Positions 1 through 21,500 of a DNA stretch of 64,000 bases are shown here, piece after piece. The first letter of the stretch is position 1; each line of letters begins with the position of its first letter. Below the pieces are notes generated by a model, which saw only the letters and a program-made list of their open reading frames with translations, did no database searches and was not told the origin of the DNA. Source of the stretch: Apostichopus japonicus (lineage: Eukaryota; Echinodermata; Holothuroidea; Aspidochirotida; Stichopodidae). The stretch lies in assembly GCF_037975245.1 (NCBI RefSeq), contig NC_092568.1, positions 5,372,001-5,436,000 of the forward strand. Direction: 5' to 3'. The position numbers and the translations under genes were made by a program.

Positions 1-840
1 TTTTCATGATGAACATATTGACACAATATGATATAAAGTAAGTTAATAGATTACTTCAACCAACAATACCATGTTGCTAAATTCTTTGAAACCATTTTAT
101 GTGTTGTTAGTTCTAGTGAAGCTTTTTGAAGCTGTTTTCATCAATAAAATGAGAATTTAATACTATTTTATGTGTTAATATTTTTAAACCCTAGTGTACA
201 TTTCATTTCATTCATCGACCAATATTGGGTAACAAATTGCCCAATTTAACTGTATCAATTAACCAACATTGGGTAAAATCACTCAAATATAATTAGATTC
301 ATTAACCAATAAATCAAATTACCCAACTAATTGTAACAATCAACCAATATTGAGTAAAAACAATCCAATACAATTTCATTCATTAACCAATCTTGGGCAA
401 CAAATTGACCAACTAACTTTATGGATTAACCAATAATGGGTAAAATAATTTACCCAACTATGTGGTAAATGCATTACCCAACTGCTGTTGGGCAAACTTT
501 GCCCATTTTTTGAGCGGTTACATATGTACCCAGTGTTGGTTAAAAGTTGGTCAATATTTTTACCCAACTTTTTAAGAGTGTAATGAATATTTAACTGTCA
601 AACATGATTGAACATTTTATTATAACCATCAGTTTAACAGAATGAGTGGTTTTAAGCTATATCTCGAAACTTAACAAATTACTACCGGTACTGAACGTAT
701 TATGTAATATTTGGAGAAAATTGGAGACCGCCTACATATAAGTAATTATTACTAAAAATAATGAAAGTTGGATAGATTCCCTTAGTAAATATCATATTTA
801 ATAAAAAGAACTACATCCTATCTTCATCCCGGTCTTACAG
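1..840. repeat. TTGGGTAA / TTACCCAA inverted-motif array and flank
   Basis: From about 220 to 580 the sequence is a degenerate array of the 8-mer TTGGGTAA and its complement TTACCCAA, alternating in orientation at roughly 20-45 bp spacing. Examples lie near 226, 268, 318, 394, 434, 451, 474 and 570. I see no coding exon in 1-840. The first coding exon(s) of the downstream transporter must lie left of the window. The array looks like the internal part of a DNA-transposon terminus or a satellite-like tract; the family is not identified. Confidence 0.6.
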
Positions 841-9469
<8,629 letters not shown>

Positions 9470-10055
9470 TCCTTCCTGTTTGATGCTTTCTTGAAGTGAG
9501 AACATGAATATTAATGAGCTGGATTGGCTGTATTTTTAAGATAGGATCTCTTATGACGGGCAACTTGGTGACAGACTGTGCTTATGGTAGTTCCAGCAAC
9601 AACAAAAAGCAAATGCGCATTATTATACTTCTATATGTGTAGTTAAAACTGTTTCAGCTTAATTCTAACTTTACATATATCTTTATAAAAATCTATAAAT
9701 CTTTATAAAAGTTTGGAACTAATGATTTGGTGATTCTTGTATGAATTTACACAGATAACTCGTTTCATCACAAATGTGTTTTTGTTTTTATAATTATTTC
9801 TTCTCCATCGAAACATGTACATAGCATTATTTTAGGTCCGTATAGGTAGCGTCATTGGATCACCGTATTTGAACAGACGTCAGGACTACAAGACAACGTA
9901 GGCTTGATGGACAGTCTCATTCAGCGTTTTTGTTTACTGATTACTGTGCATAAAAAAAAAATTAAACTAATCAAGTGACAAACGCTAGATGTGGATCGGT
10001 ATCTACTAATCGTATATCAGAGGGATTAAACGACTTACACCCACCCCCTTACACC
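9470..10055 (+). other. 3' UTR / intergenic DNA of SLC5A8-like gene
   Basis: No exon seen. ATTAAA at 9961-9966, shortly after an A-run, is the best weak poly(A) signal. There is no clear AATAAA in the first 500 bp after the stop. Confidence 0.35.
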
Positions 10056-10426
10056 CATAGGCGACGTTGGCGGTCGGCTGGGGGCTGCACCCCCCCCCCC
10101 CTCAACCAAAAAAAATTGTGAAAATTCGGGCAATATGCTGAAAATTTTTCGGGCACCTACTGAAAGAAAAATAATTTGCAATGTGTTTTTCAATGGTTAA
10201 AATGATATTTTAATTATCATTATTATTCTAACCAATATGGAAGGGTAATAACACGTAAAATGAATGTATGTTATTGGCATGTGATGTAATAACCGATGAA
10301 TGCCTATATGATATGCACATTAACATGTTGAACGTGCGCGGAGCGCGCGAAAAATGTTGGTAACAACGGGCAAGTCGTTACAGCCCACCCCCCCCCCCCA
10401 AATCAAATTAGGCTCCTACGCCTATG
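10056..10426. mobile_element. hAT-type MITE with perfect 8-bp target duplication
   Basis: A 371-bp element starts CATAGGCG and ends CGCCTATG (the inverse complement). It is flanked on both sides by the direct repeat CTTACACC (10048-10055 and 10427-10434). An 8-bp target-site duplication with a terminus beginning CA and containing GGCG fits the hAT superfamily. Poly(C) runs lie near both ends (about 10090 and 10388). It is too short to encode transposase, so it is non-autonomous. The identical flanks suggest fairly recent insertion. Confidence 0.85.
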
Positions 10427-10434
10427 CTTACACC

Positions 10435-12240
10435 CCACCCCTTGCACCCCTGCTCCGTCTGCACACTACTACGTATAAAAGAAAGAGGGCTTATATGGCA
10501 TAATTTAAGAGCGGGAACAAATTACGATATCATTTTTGACAATATTCTGAAAAAGGATAGCAAGGTAAAGGTTGAGACTTGTCGTGTTATGTTCTTGTTA
10601 TATTATTGTTGTGCATATATGAATATTGAATCTTTGTTAGCTATCTTCCGGATTAGTTTTTTTTTTTTTTTTTTGGGGGGGGGGCGATTGTGTTTATAAC
10701 AGTATGTAAAATTGTATTAATCTGCGTTTGTATTTGCAAACATTACGAAACTAGAACCTATAGAGGTGCATCATACAAATTATAATAAAGAAAGGAAGAC
10801 TCTCCCATTTATATGGTAATTCCTCTGTTTCGTATATTTTATAACAATTCGTCACAAAGGCCCTGTACCACACCAATAGGCGACCTCTTCGGGTTCTTCT
10901 TTTTAGGGGGGGGGGGGTTGTGGTTTGTTTTGCTACAGAAAACACCGTCATCATAGCACACGTGATCTCGAACGCCAACAATTCTATGCGATAGGTAGCA
11001 TACCAAATATATGGATTCCACAATGACTTTCACACTAAAGAGTCGAACTAATATAGTCATTAATTATGGGCCTTGCAGGAGATATATCATTCCAAGTTTC
11101 CCAAACAATGATGATATCTGGAAACAAGAACATCCACCGCCGGTGGTTATTTTAGGTACTTTATCTCAACGCGAACTTTTTGGGAGGAAGAACGTACGAA
11201 GGTTACACCATGACTGTGGTATGATGTCACCATTGATTATTTTGTGACAATGAAACATTTTTTTGGTGGCCCGGGAGGGGGCGGGGGTCGTTCAGAAGCT
11301 GTAACCGGGGTTCAAGATCACTAATGGTATCACTGATTCAGAGTCCTATTGGGTTTGATGTATTTCTTTTACTGAATCGTTCCGAGTCTGGTCGAAAACA
11401 GTTCATCGAATTATAGTTATATAGGACCATAATTATAATATTATTAATTTAGGTCTAGATTTGGGTTGGTTTTTGTTCTAACCTTGCAACCTTCAAGGTA
11501 TAATACGATTATAATATACTTATCACATACTAATGCGCGACTTGAACGTTTATATTTTGGTCATTTTCAGACAAATTTTAACAATGAGTACTTCCGGGAA
11601 CCTCTTGTGGGGAAGCAGCCCCCTCCCACCCTCTCCCTTCCCCACATTTCTGTCTTTTAGTAATGGACTACCTATAAATGAAAAACTCTGCCCAAGATCC
11701 GTATGCGTACTAGATTTTGATTGTCGGTTGGAAATAGTAAACAAACGCATTTGCACATAATAAAATCATTTCAGACCCATATGTAGTCCATTGTATGGAA
11801 AAGAAACAAATTGACCCATGAGAGGTCGGGTGCGGTCGGCAATAGCAGGTTAGTAAGAATTTGAAATGGAATATACCTATGGAAGTAAGCCATGAGGAAA
11901 TCTTGTGGAAGTGGCAGTAAAATTTTATTGAAATTTGGGTATGTGACCATTCGGCGCTTTCTACTTTCTATTCCCCAGTTTTCCACCCCTCTACCACCCC
12001 CCCCCCCAGGGGACATCTATTAACAGAAATCCTGACGGCACTGGATCTCGATCACTACGCCTATGTTGATGAGTGATTCAGCGTAAGGTCTCAAGGGTCC
12101 GCATACTCGACTAAGTAAGGTTCTGGACAGATCATTATTATAATTTTCGAGGAGCGGATTGATATCTTTCTTAGGGCCGGATTAGGCCCGCGGTCCACCC
12201 ATTATAAAACTTGATTCACACAACAAGGTGTATCGCAGGA
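10435..12240. other. Intergenic DNA, repeat-rich, no gene seen
   Basis: It contains T16G10 at about 10659-10683, G-runs at about 10906 and C-runs at about 11998, and a purine/pyrimidine-biased stretch near 11600-11650. A lone hAT-like right end (ACTACGCCTATG at 12053-12064) has no left partner found. The short reading frames here show no family similarity I can recognise. Confidence 0.5.
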
Positions 12241-12409
12241 TAACAGAGCCGTGTAATATATCTGCAGGATCAATGGTGGTAGCGCCCTCAATTTCATCTT
12301 TGCAAATTCAGTAACTGCTGTATCCGTGTATGTTATGACCTACGATCACGGTGTAAACGGAAGCGTCTAATAATTCGGTGAATCATACTTGTTGTTCGTA
12401 ATTACGTAC

Positions 12410-12556
12410 ATGGACGACGAACACGACAGCGAAGTAGACGAAACTTCTGGACTAATGGCTTCCACGCAGGTAGAATTTGCCCCTTCTCGACCCAGTGCTT
12501 TATCACAAGATGGTCGAAACAAACAGAATAGCCGTTCGCCTTCCTATGGGACACAA
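12410..12556 (+). CDS. Presenilin first coding exon (isoform A)
   Basis: ATG at 12410 starts a 49-codon acidic N-terminus ([19 protein letters not shown]...) ending in phase 0 at donor ACACAA|GTAAGC. The presumed 5' UTR upstream holds short upstream ORFs, including ATGTTATGA near 12334. Confidence 0.75.
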
Positions 12557-15500
12557 GTAAGCGTAGGCAGTCGTATTGCGTGTTGTAAATAATTAGCAGT
12601 GTTCCGAGTCCTAGCTTTTAAGTTATAATACTAAATTGCATTAGCCTACATTACGCCTTAGTTAGTTACTACTGACAATGCTACGTCTTGATTTAGGTTA
12701 GTAACAGGTACCCACAGTGTATATCCACTTACTCATTCTTGTAACAAATTTGATAGGACGCAGAAGTAGGTTCGGGTAATACTTTTAAGTGTTAGTACAT
12801 AGCCTATGCTTAGTTACATTCTTCATTTCCAGGATCACTCTTCAACTCATAAAATTAAAATTGAAGGATAGCCAGGCTATAATTCACTAGTTTCATGACA
12901 TTATGAAGCCTAAGGGCCTAATGCAGACAAATCAAGACAATAATTCTTACAGAGTTCTTTAATGTAGTCTGATAGAATCAACTTGAGATGAGGGTACTTC
13001 TCTACATCATTAGACTTGACCTTGCCCTATTTCAGGTTCCATATTAGCCTAGCCTTCAGGGGGGGGGGGGGGCACAAGCACAAAAATGAACAGCACAAAA
13101 TTCAGCAGCATTTGAATTAATAGCCTAGGCTAAAATGTCACTGGCAATGGACTTCCAGCTTTAGAACAGGACACAGATTTCCTTCTGTTTACTTTGATAT
13201 TGTTTTTCTGGAAGGGAGTGACCAAGAATGTGGTTAATTTTTTATTTACAAAAGAAAATGTAGCCACTTGTTAAAAAAATCCCACAGCTACAGTCTACCC
13301 ACTAAAATCAAGTTCTTACAGGCATTTTCTGTAATTGCAAATCACATATCAGTTACTGTGTACAGGCTTTTGGGAGTAGCCCATAAACATTTGCTGATAA
13401 TAAGCAATTTGGTACAAAAGTCATACGTGTACCAATTCTTTGACGATTATCAACCAACTAACCATGTTTTTCATTTTTTAATGTCTACTGACCCAAACTG
13501 TTTGGTGCCATTTATTATCTACTGGCAAAATCGAGATAGGTACTGGTATGTAGCCAGTAAATAGCCCAATTTCGAGGCCTGTTTCTAAAAAGACTTAGCC
13601 TTGACAGACACTTGTGTAGTTAAGTGAAGCCCTGTGACATGATCACACAGGTTCATCTTATTATAATGAACAGTGCAAACGATGGCTCAAAACTCGTATC
13701 CACACACGCAATTAAGATGACGACCTTCTCTGGGCTTTCTTCCAGCACTCAGGTTCCGAGCAGCATTATATCAGTGTTTATTTGTCATACAGGTTGAAGA
13801 ATTAGAATGTCCAGTGCAAAATTAATGAGAACATAAGTAAGGTTTTGCTCCTACAGTAGCATCACGATTCACAAAGCTAAAGTTATCAGACGGTTTATTC
13901 TTCAGCTAATGTAAGATTATGCCGTTTAATTGTTTAATACTAAGATTCCTTGAGAAAAGAGGTTTGAGTCTGTAATTCAGTAAACTTAGATGCAATGCAA
14001 CATACTACTGCATGATATCTTCAAGGCCATCATCAAATGTGGCATGTGTAGTAAATATGTAGAATTTTCAGCATTTGTTCTTTGAAATAAACAAGAAAGG
14101 CAGTGTTGTAGATTTTGTCATTTTTTACCACAAGCCTCTAGCCACACTGTAATGTATTTAATAATCAACAGTAACGCACCTTTGGGTTTGAACAGTATGC
14201 TAGTTCGCATGCACACATGTATTTTATTTCTCTTCAAGGATTGCACAAAATTATTTGCTTTTGAAGTAAGATTTCTCAGAGGTACAGTATACACCCAATA
14301 ATACATGTTAAGATTGATGCCCCCCCCCCCCCCATTCCCAAATCTTATGAGATTGCCTTTGATTTTTATTGCAAAGGAAGATGCCAAAGAAATACAGCAT
14401 TCAAAAGGGTACCAAGGCAGGTCTTAAAAATCTGAAGGGGCACCAAGGCATCCCTTCTATTTTCCTAAGAAAACAACGTATAATACAATGTATATTTTTT
14501 ATTACATGATATAGATTTCCATGTGTCATGTTACATGTATGCATTGAAAACAATGAGCTAGAAGTTTTCTGCATTGTTTTCAGCTGACAGGCTAGAATAG
14601 CCTGGAAGTCATTTAGAATAAGACAATGTTAAAATGATCTCATTTGTTTTTCTTGTTCATATGTACATGAGTCATGATCAGTCAAAGCTCCAATCTGATT
14701 TGCAGAAACTCACTGATATTAACCTGGAGTTGGACTGTTGGAGAAATGTGTTTTCTTGTTCATGATGATGTTATCAATGACATCAATGACAGCTATGAAT
14801 GGTTTGAGGAAATCATGGATCAACACTAACTAAACAAGCAAAGTAATGGTCTTGTTTATTACTACAGTATAAACCGCACATAAATGCATAACACTGTGGT
14901 TAACTACAATGGTGACATTGTGTCAGACATATATCAGTATGCTGCCCTCATAAAGTTAGATATCTCTCTATAGACACATGCATATATATATATATATACA
15001 CATATATATATATTTATCTATATTTGATCAAGTCATCAACTCGACGCTACCATGAACTGTGATGCAGTAACAAATGAAAACCACAAAAGTTCACAAAATA
15101 TTGTAGTATTTAACACTACCTCAATTTAGCTAACTCAATATTTACTTGTAACATTGGTGGTTGTATAATCGTTAATAGAAGTGTTACCTTGGTATGTACA
15201 GCTAATTAGTAAACAGCTTCCAAGAGGTCTGGAATTACTAAAGATGCTTCTATCTAGTACCATATATGAGGAATGTTGTTCTGAAGTTGGGTCAGTGGGT
15301 GGGGGAAGAGGGGGGTGGGGGTAACTGTTGTGACAGTTGCAAAAGTTGGAGTGCTAGACATTCTCCACTTGATATATTATGCGCTTGTTTTGCATGGTTT
15401 ATTGGGACTTTACAATAATGGAAACAGATTTCTCAGTGATGGAACCAGAGAAGAGAAAATGCTTTCTGCTGTAGATAAGACAAAAAGGTGTAGATGGTGG

Positions 15501-18500
15501 AGCTGGCCGGGGGGGGGGGGAGGGGAGAAGTTGAAAGACATCATGAATAATTTAAAATACTAAGTAGCAAGTACTGCAGCAATATAGAATAAATAATAAC
15601 CACCAGTGATACAATATGTGTGAGACAACATTATAACACTCGTATGATTACTAATGAAAAAAAAATCAGTTGTCTTTGACATCAAGTTTGTTTTGCTTTT
15701 TGATCTAAAAGAATTCCTTTTCAATCTGTCTGTTTATTTGTTATTGAGGATTTCCCAGTTTCACAAACTTGCTGATTTTTGGGAATTGGTCTACAGGTCT
15801 TTTGTATCATTGCTGACATCCTGTTGGGTTCAAAGTACTGTTTGTTCTTTGATTTCGTTGAATGGTATGCAGTTTAATATAGGTAGGTGTATCTGCAGTG
15901 CTGATATAGCAAGTAACGTGTCTGTACAATTGGTTATATAGGCTTATAGCACAAGTCATTGTGACAATCCACTCAGGTGTGTAGTAGTACTAGATGCACT
16001 GATTGTTAGTTAAAAGTGTGAAAAACTTGCAGAACCAAAATAGCACTGTCAAATCTCAGACGGATTTTGTTGTGTATTTTCTGGAGGCTTGGTAATATTT
16101 TGTTTATTTTATGATCAACAAGGTTGATGGAAGGTGTTTCAGTGATTTTGTTGTTTTTGGGGCTTGGAGAGTCACTTCTGGATCACGTTATAAGAATAAT
16201 CGAAAAAGTCTGGAAAATGTTTAAAGATTGTACTGTACCTTGATCTTTAAGGTGTCAGTTGGCGACACTGAGCTGCTCTGGAAATATGTGTGATTCTTCT
16301 AATAACTGCTGTTCCAATAGCTTGCTATTGTAGTATATAGTCTTTTAGTGTTGATATGAGCACAGGCCCAGAAAGCATTCAAGACATGCTTTCAGCACTA
16401 GTTACTGTATCTGATATGGTTCTTCTGTAGCACTTTTCTTCTAGCTATGTATCCTACAGTATGTTTAAGTATGTTTACTTGACTGGAATGCTATCGGAGA
16501 TAGACAAGTTCAGTCGAAATTTCATTGCGTCAAAGTTCATGAGGAGTTTTTTGTGGATTGTGATCCAGAGTTCATTTCTATGTCAAAAATAATGATTTTG
16601 TTGGCACCGTGATCAAGTTAGCATATTAATCAGTCGTATATGTTTCTTAAACGGCTAGATTAGTTGTCAGAGAGGCTGTGCAGGTATTGTTACTATTCTG
16701 CAGCATTGGTTTACCCAGACAAGAAAAGACTGTGATTTAGTCGAGATTTGCTAAGGTTGATGACAAGAACAAAGAATCTTACCTTATATCGTATCAGAGA
16801 AATAACGTTCTGTCTTACAGACACTTCAGACATATATACAGTTTTAAAGAGGGATAACGTGTCAAATTTAGAATCATGAAGCAATTTGATCCACCAATCA
16901 TAGCTTGTTTGCATTGCTGAGTGGTATAAATTGTTCATGCTTATTCATGTTTTGTCAGTGATGTCATAGTTGACTACACCATTGGAAAGCATTCATTTTT
17001 GCGATTGGATGTTAGTTTATGTTGGTAAGGTACTGTATGGTCTTGTTACATCACCAAATTAAACTGTGATTATATAACTTTGTGTTCTAAGAGCGATTAG
17101 CACACTTTAGGCCATCTCTTCGCTCCATGTTCAACTTTAAGACAAGTTCAATTGAGTTTGCACCTCTGCCCATTTACATAAAACCCTGTGCTGGGAATCT
17201 ACCTGTAGGCTGTGTTCGCAATCACCTGACAGAGAGAGCTAAGGTTCGTGACTTTGTGGAACACTTAATGAAACCATGTCAGCTGTGTCGTGAAGTACAG
17301 TACTGCTACCAGTGCCTACTGTGTACAATTATCATTACAAATTACATGTGTAATAGTACACAACAATAGAAGTTATTTACTGCATGATAACAAATTAACA
17401 TCTAGTGTGAGACAAATGGCGGGGGTCTAATCCACATTTAAAAACAGTTACAATTGTACCAGGAGCATAGGTCTCTCATCATTGCCCTCATTCTCAAGTG
17501 TAAATAGAGTAGAGGCCCCATTCTGAGATAATTGAATGTTTCTTACCTAAGAACACTCTGGGGTACAGTATACAATGTAGAAGAAAGAAAACTGCCAGCT
17601 TTAAATTTTTGCAAAGGTCAGTACAGTCTAAAACAAAGTGCCTGGATGAATATATTGTAAAACAGCTGATCCCAGTGAACAATAAAAGTAACTGCGCGTT
17701 GGTTCATTGTGACACAGTGTTGCCCCGAAATACAAAATGTTGCTGGTAGCCTTTTTTGTCTGCTCCAGCCAGGCAGCCATTGCAAAATGATACTTTGAAT
17801 TGGTAAGGACTGGCTCTCAAGCTTATCAACACTGTACTCAAGCACATCAACTCTGCAGTAAAGAATTGATCAGACATGTGCGAACACAAAAGAATCATTC
17901 ACCATCTCGGCATCCAGAATGTATAGTTGTTTACAGTTTGATTAATAAGTATTGTTTTTGAGATGGTTTTTTTGTTTTGTTTTTATTCTGTCATTTTTTA
18001 TGTATTGAGAAGTTTTTTAGTCCTTTGCCAGTTTAGGTTTGTTCCATTGATACTATGGAGTCACTCGATCGTTGTGTTGTTGACACGCCAGCCTTTATTC
18101 GATAATTATGATGTTGATTAAGGTTCATCTTCTGTGTGGGATTACGAGTGTCATTTTTCTATTGACCAAACTACCGTTCGTTTTATGGCTTTCGTGGAAT
18201 ATATTCCCTTGGATTTTGATTTGCTATTTTGTGTCATTACTGGTTTTGTGACGGCCATTTTGATTTGTTTACTGTAGATCATGTATATAATAGATTTTGG
18301 TTACTCGCAGGTCTTCTTCGACGGTTAATTTCGGATGGTAACTCTTTGTGGCCTACAGTGTTAGCCTGATACTTTAAGAGTCTGGATGTTAGTCACTGAC
18401 AGTGTAAAATTTATCCACGGTAGAACAAACACACATTCCTGATGTTGAAATGGTTCGTCAAACCAACGATGGTTCTGAGGATGATGAGTGTGCTGTTCTA

Positions 18501-21500
18501 CTTGTAGATAGTGAAGAGGAGGTCAGATATTATAAAAATGGGAGCAGGATTCATCGTCAGGTAGGTCTTAAATTAGCTCAGAAGAACTCCAGGGAAACAG
18601 AGTAACTACAGTACAAGCTTCTCTCCCTCAGTGAAAAACCTCAAAGATTAATGTATTCTGTCATGTATAATATATGAGAATTGGTATCTACTGTAGGTAA
18701 ATGAGTAACTCCAGGATAACAGAGTAACTACAGTAAAAACTTCTCTCCCTCAGTGTAAAACCTCAAAGATTAATGTATCCTGTCATGTATACTGTAATAT
18801 CAGAATTGGCATCTACTGTACAGTAGGTAAATGCTCCTCAAATTCTTGGGATTCACATTATCTTGAATTGTTGAAAGTTCAGATTCTGTTACAAGCAAAC
18901 TTGTAAGCTTCAAATACTCTGTAACTTGTTTTTGAATATCTACAATACCACAGTAACATTTCCGATTTTCTGTCTTTATTCATTGGTCGGGCACAGAAGG
19001 ACACAGGTTCATACCCCTTTCTACAGTAGCTATTAAAGTGATCAGGAATTGGTTTGTAACTTCCTGGGGTCAGTTGTCTCATTTTGATATACATGCACAT
19101 ATTGATAAAAATTTAATCAGAAAATGAGCAAATTTTTGAAATGTCAAATGTTTTTGTGGGTCAGCAAGTTGATGATGACCAACACACAGGATATCAAGAT
19201 GTAAGACCTGCGTTTCTGAATAATTCCTTCTTGCGTCCACAGTATAACCACAGAAAATCCACTTTAATCTTGTTTCTACTGTTCTCTCTTGTAAATTGTT
19301 CGGACAAGACTGCATGCTGTCATGAAATAGTGTGTAGGGTCCATGTATAAATAACAACTATAACTTAAAATCCTCACGTGTCGTTCGAAATCATTCCTCA
19401 TTATGATTCTACGAGATGCAATAGATCTATCTTTACCAGGGTTAACGCAATGGATACCGCGTCAACCTGTACCTACTTAATACAAGGTTCAGTTAGTTCA
19501 GCCAAATTGGTTTATGTTGAACCGTGGATCAAGATTAGCTTGTACGGTATGACCTTGTACTGTAGGTCTATAGCAGTAGTGATCAATCATAGTAGTAGTG
19601 GTGGTATCTTAGTCTGTGTTATGGTTACTGTTGTGCCAGCTCAATATTACTGTAATTTCATGGTGTGTACAATCGCTGCTATAAAACATCCAAAAAGATC
19701 ACTGTTCTTTGGGATTTATCTTGGTTTATTCTGTCACTGAAGGATTCATTGCATCTTCCAATATTCATATCGCTGATATTTGGCACATCCATGGCATAAA
19801 CTCTTTGTGTATAAACTCATCAGATTGGGATGTTCAAATATATACATACAGTACAGCTGTTGAAATGATTGGCATTCTTCTCTGAGATAACAGGTTCCAA
19901 TCCCATTCTAGCCAATTTTTAACAACTGTGCTCTTTCTCAGCAGTCATCGGTGAACCGGGAGGGTTGCGATGCCTCTATTCAGAACCAGGGCAACCAGGC
20001 CGCTGGACGGCAGCGGCCTTCATCTCAAACCCAGCAGAATCGGGAGCAGGAGGAAGAGGATGAGATGCTCAAGTACGGCGCCAAGCACGTCATCATGCTC
20101 TTCGTACCCGTCTCTCTCTGTATGCTGCTGGTGGTCGCATCCATATCAAAAGTGTCCTACTACCAGTCATCAGATGTATACTTGTAAGTTCTTCATCAGT
20201 CATGAATATTATGTCTTGGTTTATTCTACTTCATTCCTCTCTGACCTGACCTGTTATTTCATTTCATTTTCATTTTTTTCCCACAATACGGTACAAAAGA
20301 ATAAGTAAAAAAAAATAAGAATAACAGATGTGAATGTAAATTATCTAAATACCCTTGTGAGCTTAGCGATTAGAAAACTCCCTGGAGAGGAAGAGGAAGA
20401 GCCCCCATGAATATCTCTTATGCATGTTTGCACTGTATTTAATCAATTTGTTAAATCCTTGATTTATATTTGAGTGTGAGAACATACGTGTAGACACTCC
20501 TAGGGATGCATGTAGACCTGGGCACTGTCTTTATGGTGGCTATAAGGGACATGAACGAGTTCTCAAGAATAAGACATATTCCAAAAGGTTTAAGTTTGGA
20601 GTATGAACCTGACCTACAACTCTCCCCATTTACAAGATTGCTTTTCACAACAAGCTCAATATGGTTTGAACACCTGGTGTATGGTTCACAAAGTAATGGC
20701 AATCTATTGAGACAACAAAAATATCATTTAACATTCTACTTGGGCATTTCCTAGAAACAGCTCTAAATTTGATACTCTACAAAGGAAGTCCGTATACTTT
20801 ACAATCTTTCAAGGTTGCAGAAAATGCTCATTCCAAAGTACATGCATGTTTTTTTTTTTCATCACAAGTGTTCCTAGATTAAATATTTTCATGCAACTCA
20901 AGGGTACGAAAGTATTTTGTGACCTATAAAAAAAAAACTAACAAATTGCCCAAATATTCTAATACATAATATTAGAAAAAGTGACACTATTATCTGAACA
21001 ATATCAATTATTTCTTTATGCTCAGTTTAAATGCTTTCTGTGATTTGAATTTCTGATTGTTTCATCAAATTCTTTAAAGTTTCGCAGAAGCTTGATTAAT
21101 ATTCTGAGGGAAGTTTTATGTATCTAAACTGTAATTAACAGTATGCTACATATATCCTAAACGTACTATTTTTTTGGAGGGGGAGGGGGGGGGGGTGGAG
21201 GGGGGCATAAATTGACAGATTTCTTTTAAATATTTTTTTTTTCCAGCAGCTTTCTTTAATATGTGAGATAGTAATAATGTTTTGCTTGTTTTTTTTTACT
21301 TTCCTGTTTTCAGAATTTACACACCTTTTGATGAAGATTCAGATCAAGCCGGCACAAAACTCTGGCAAGCTTTGGCGAATGCGGCCATTTTGATAAGCAT
21401 AGTAATGGTTATGACAGTATTTCTGGTGGTCCTCTACAAATACAGATGCTATAAGGTAGTGTAACGTATAATGAACCCTCATCCTACAAACCCCTTCACC

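Noticed and set aside
12053..12064. hAT-like right terminus ACTACGCCTATG
   Set aside because: No matching left terminus or target duplication found in the window, so not reported as a whole element.
19378..19740. 120-codon open frame in presenilin intron
   Set aside because: No family similarity, no acceptor/donor in phase with neighbours, and it sits between two confirmed presenilin exons.
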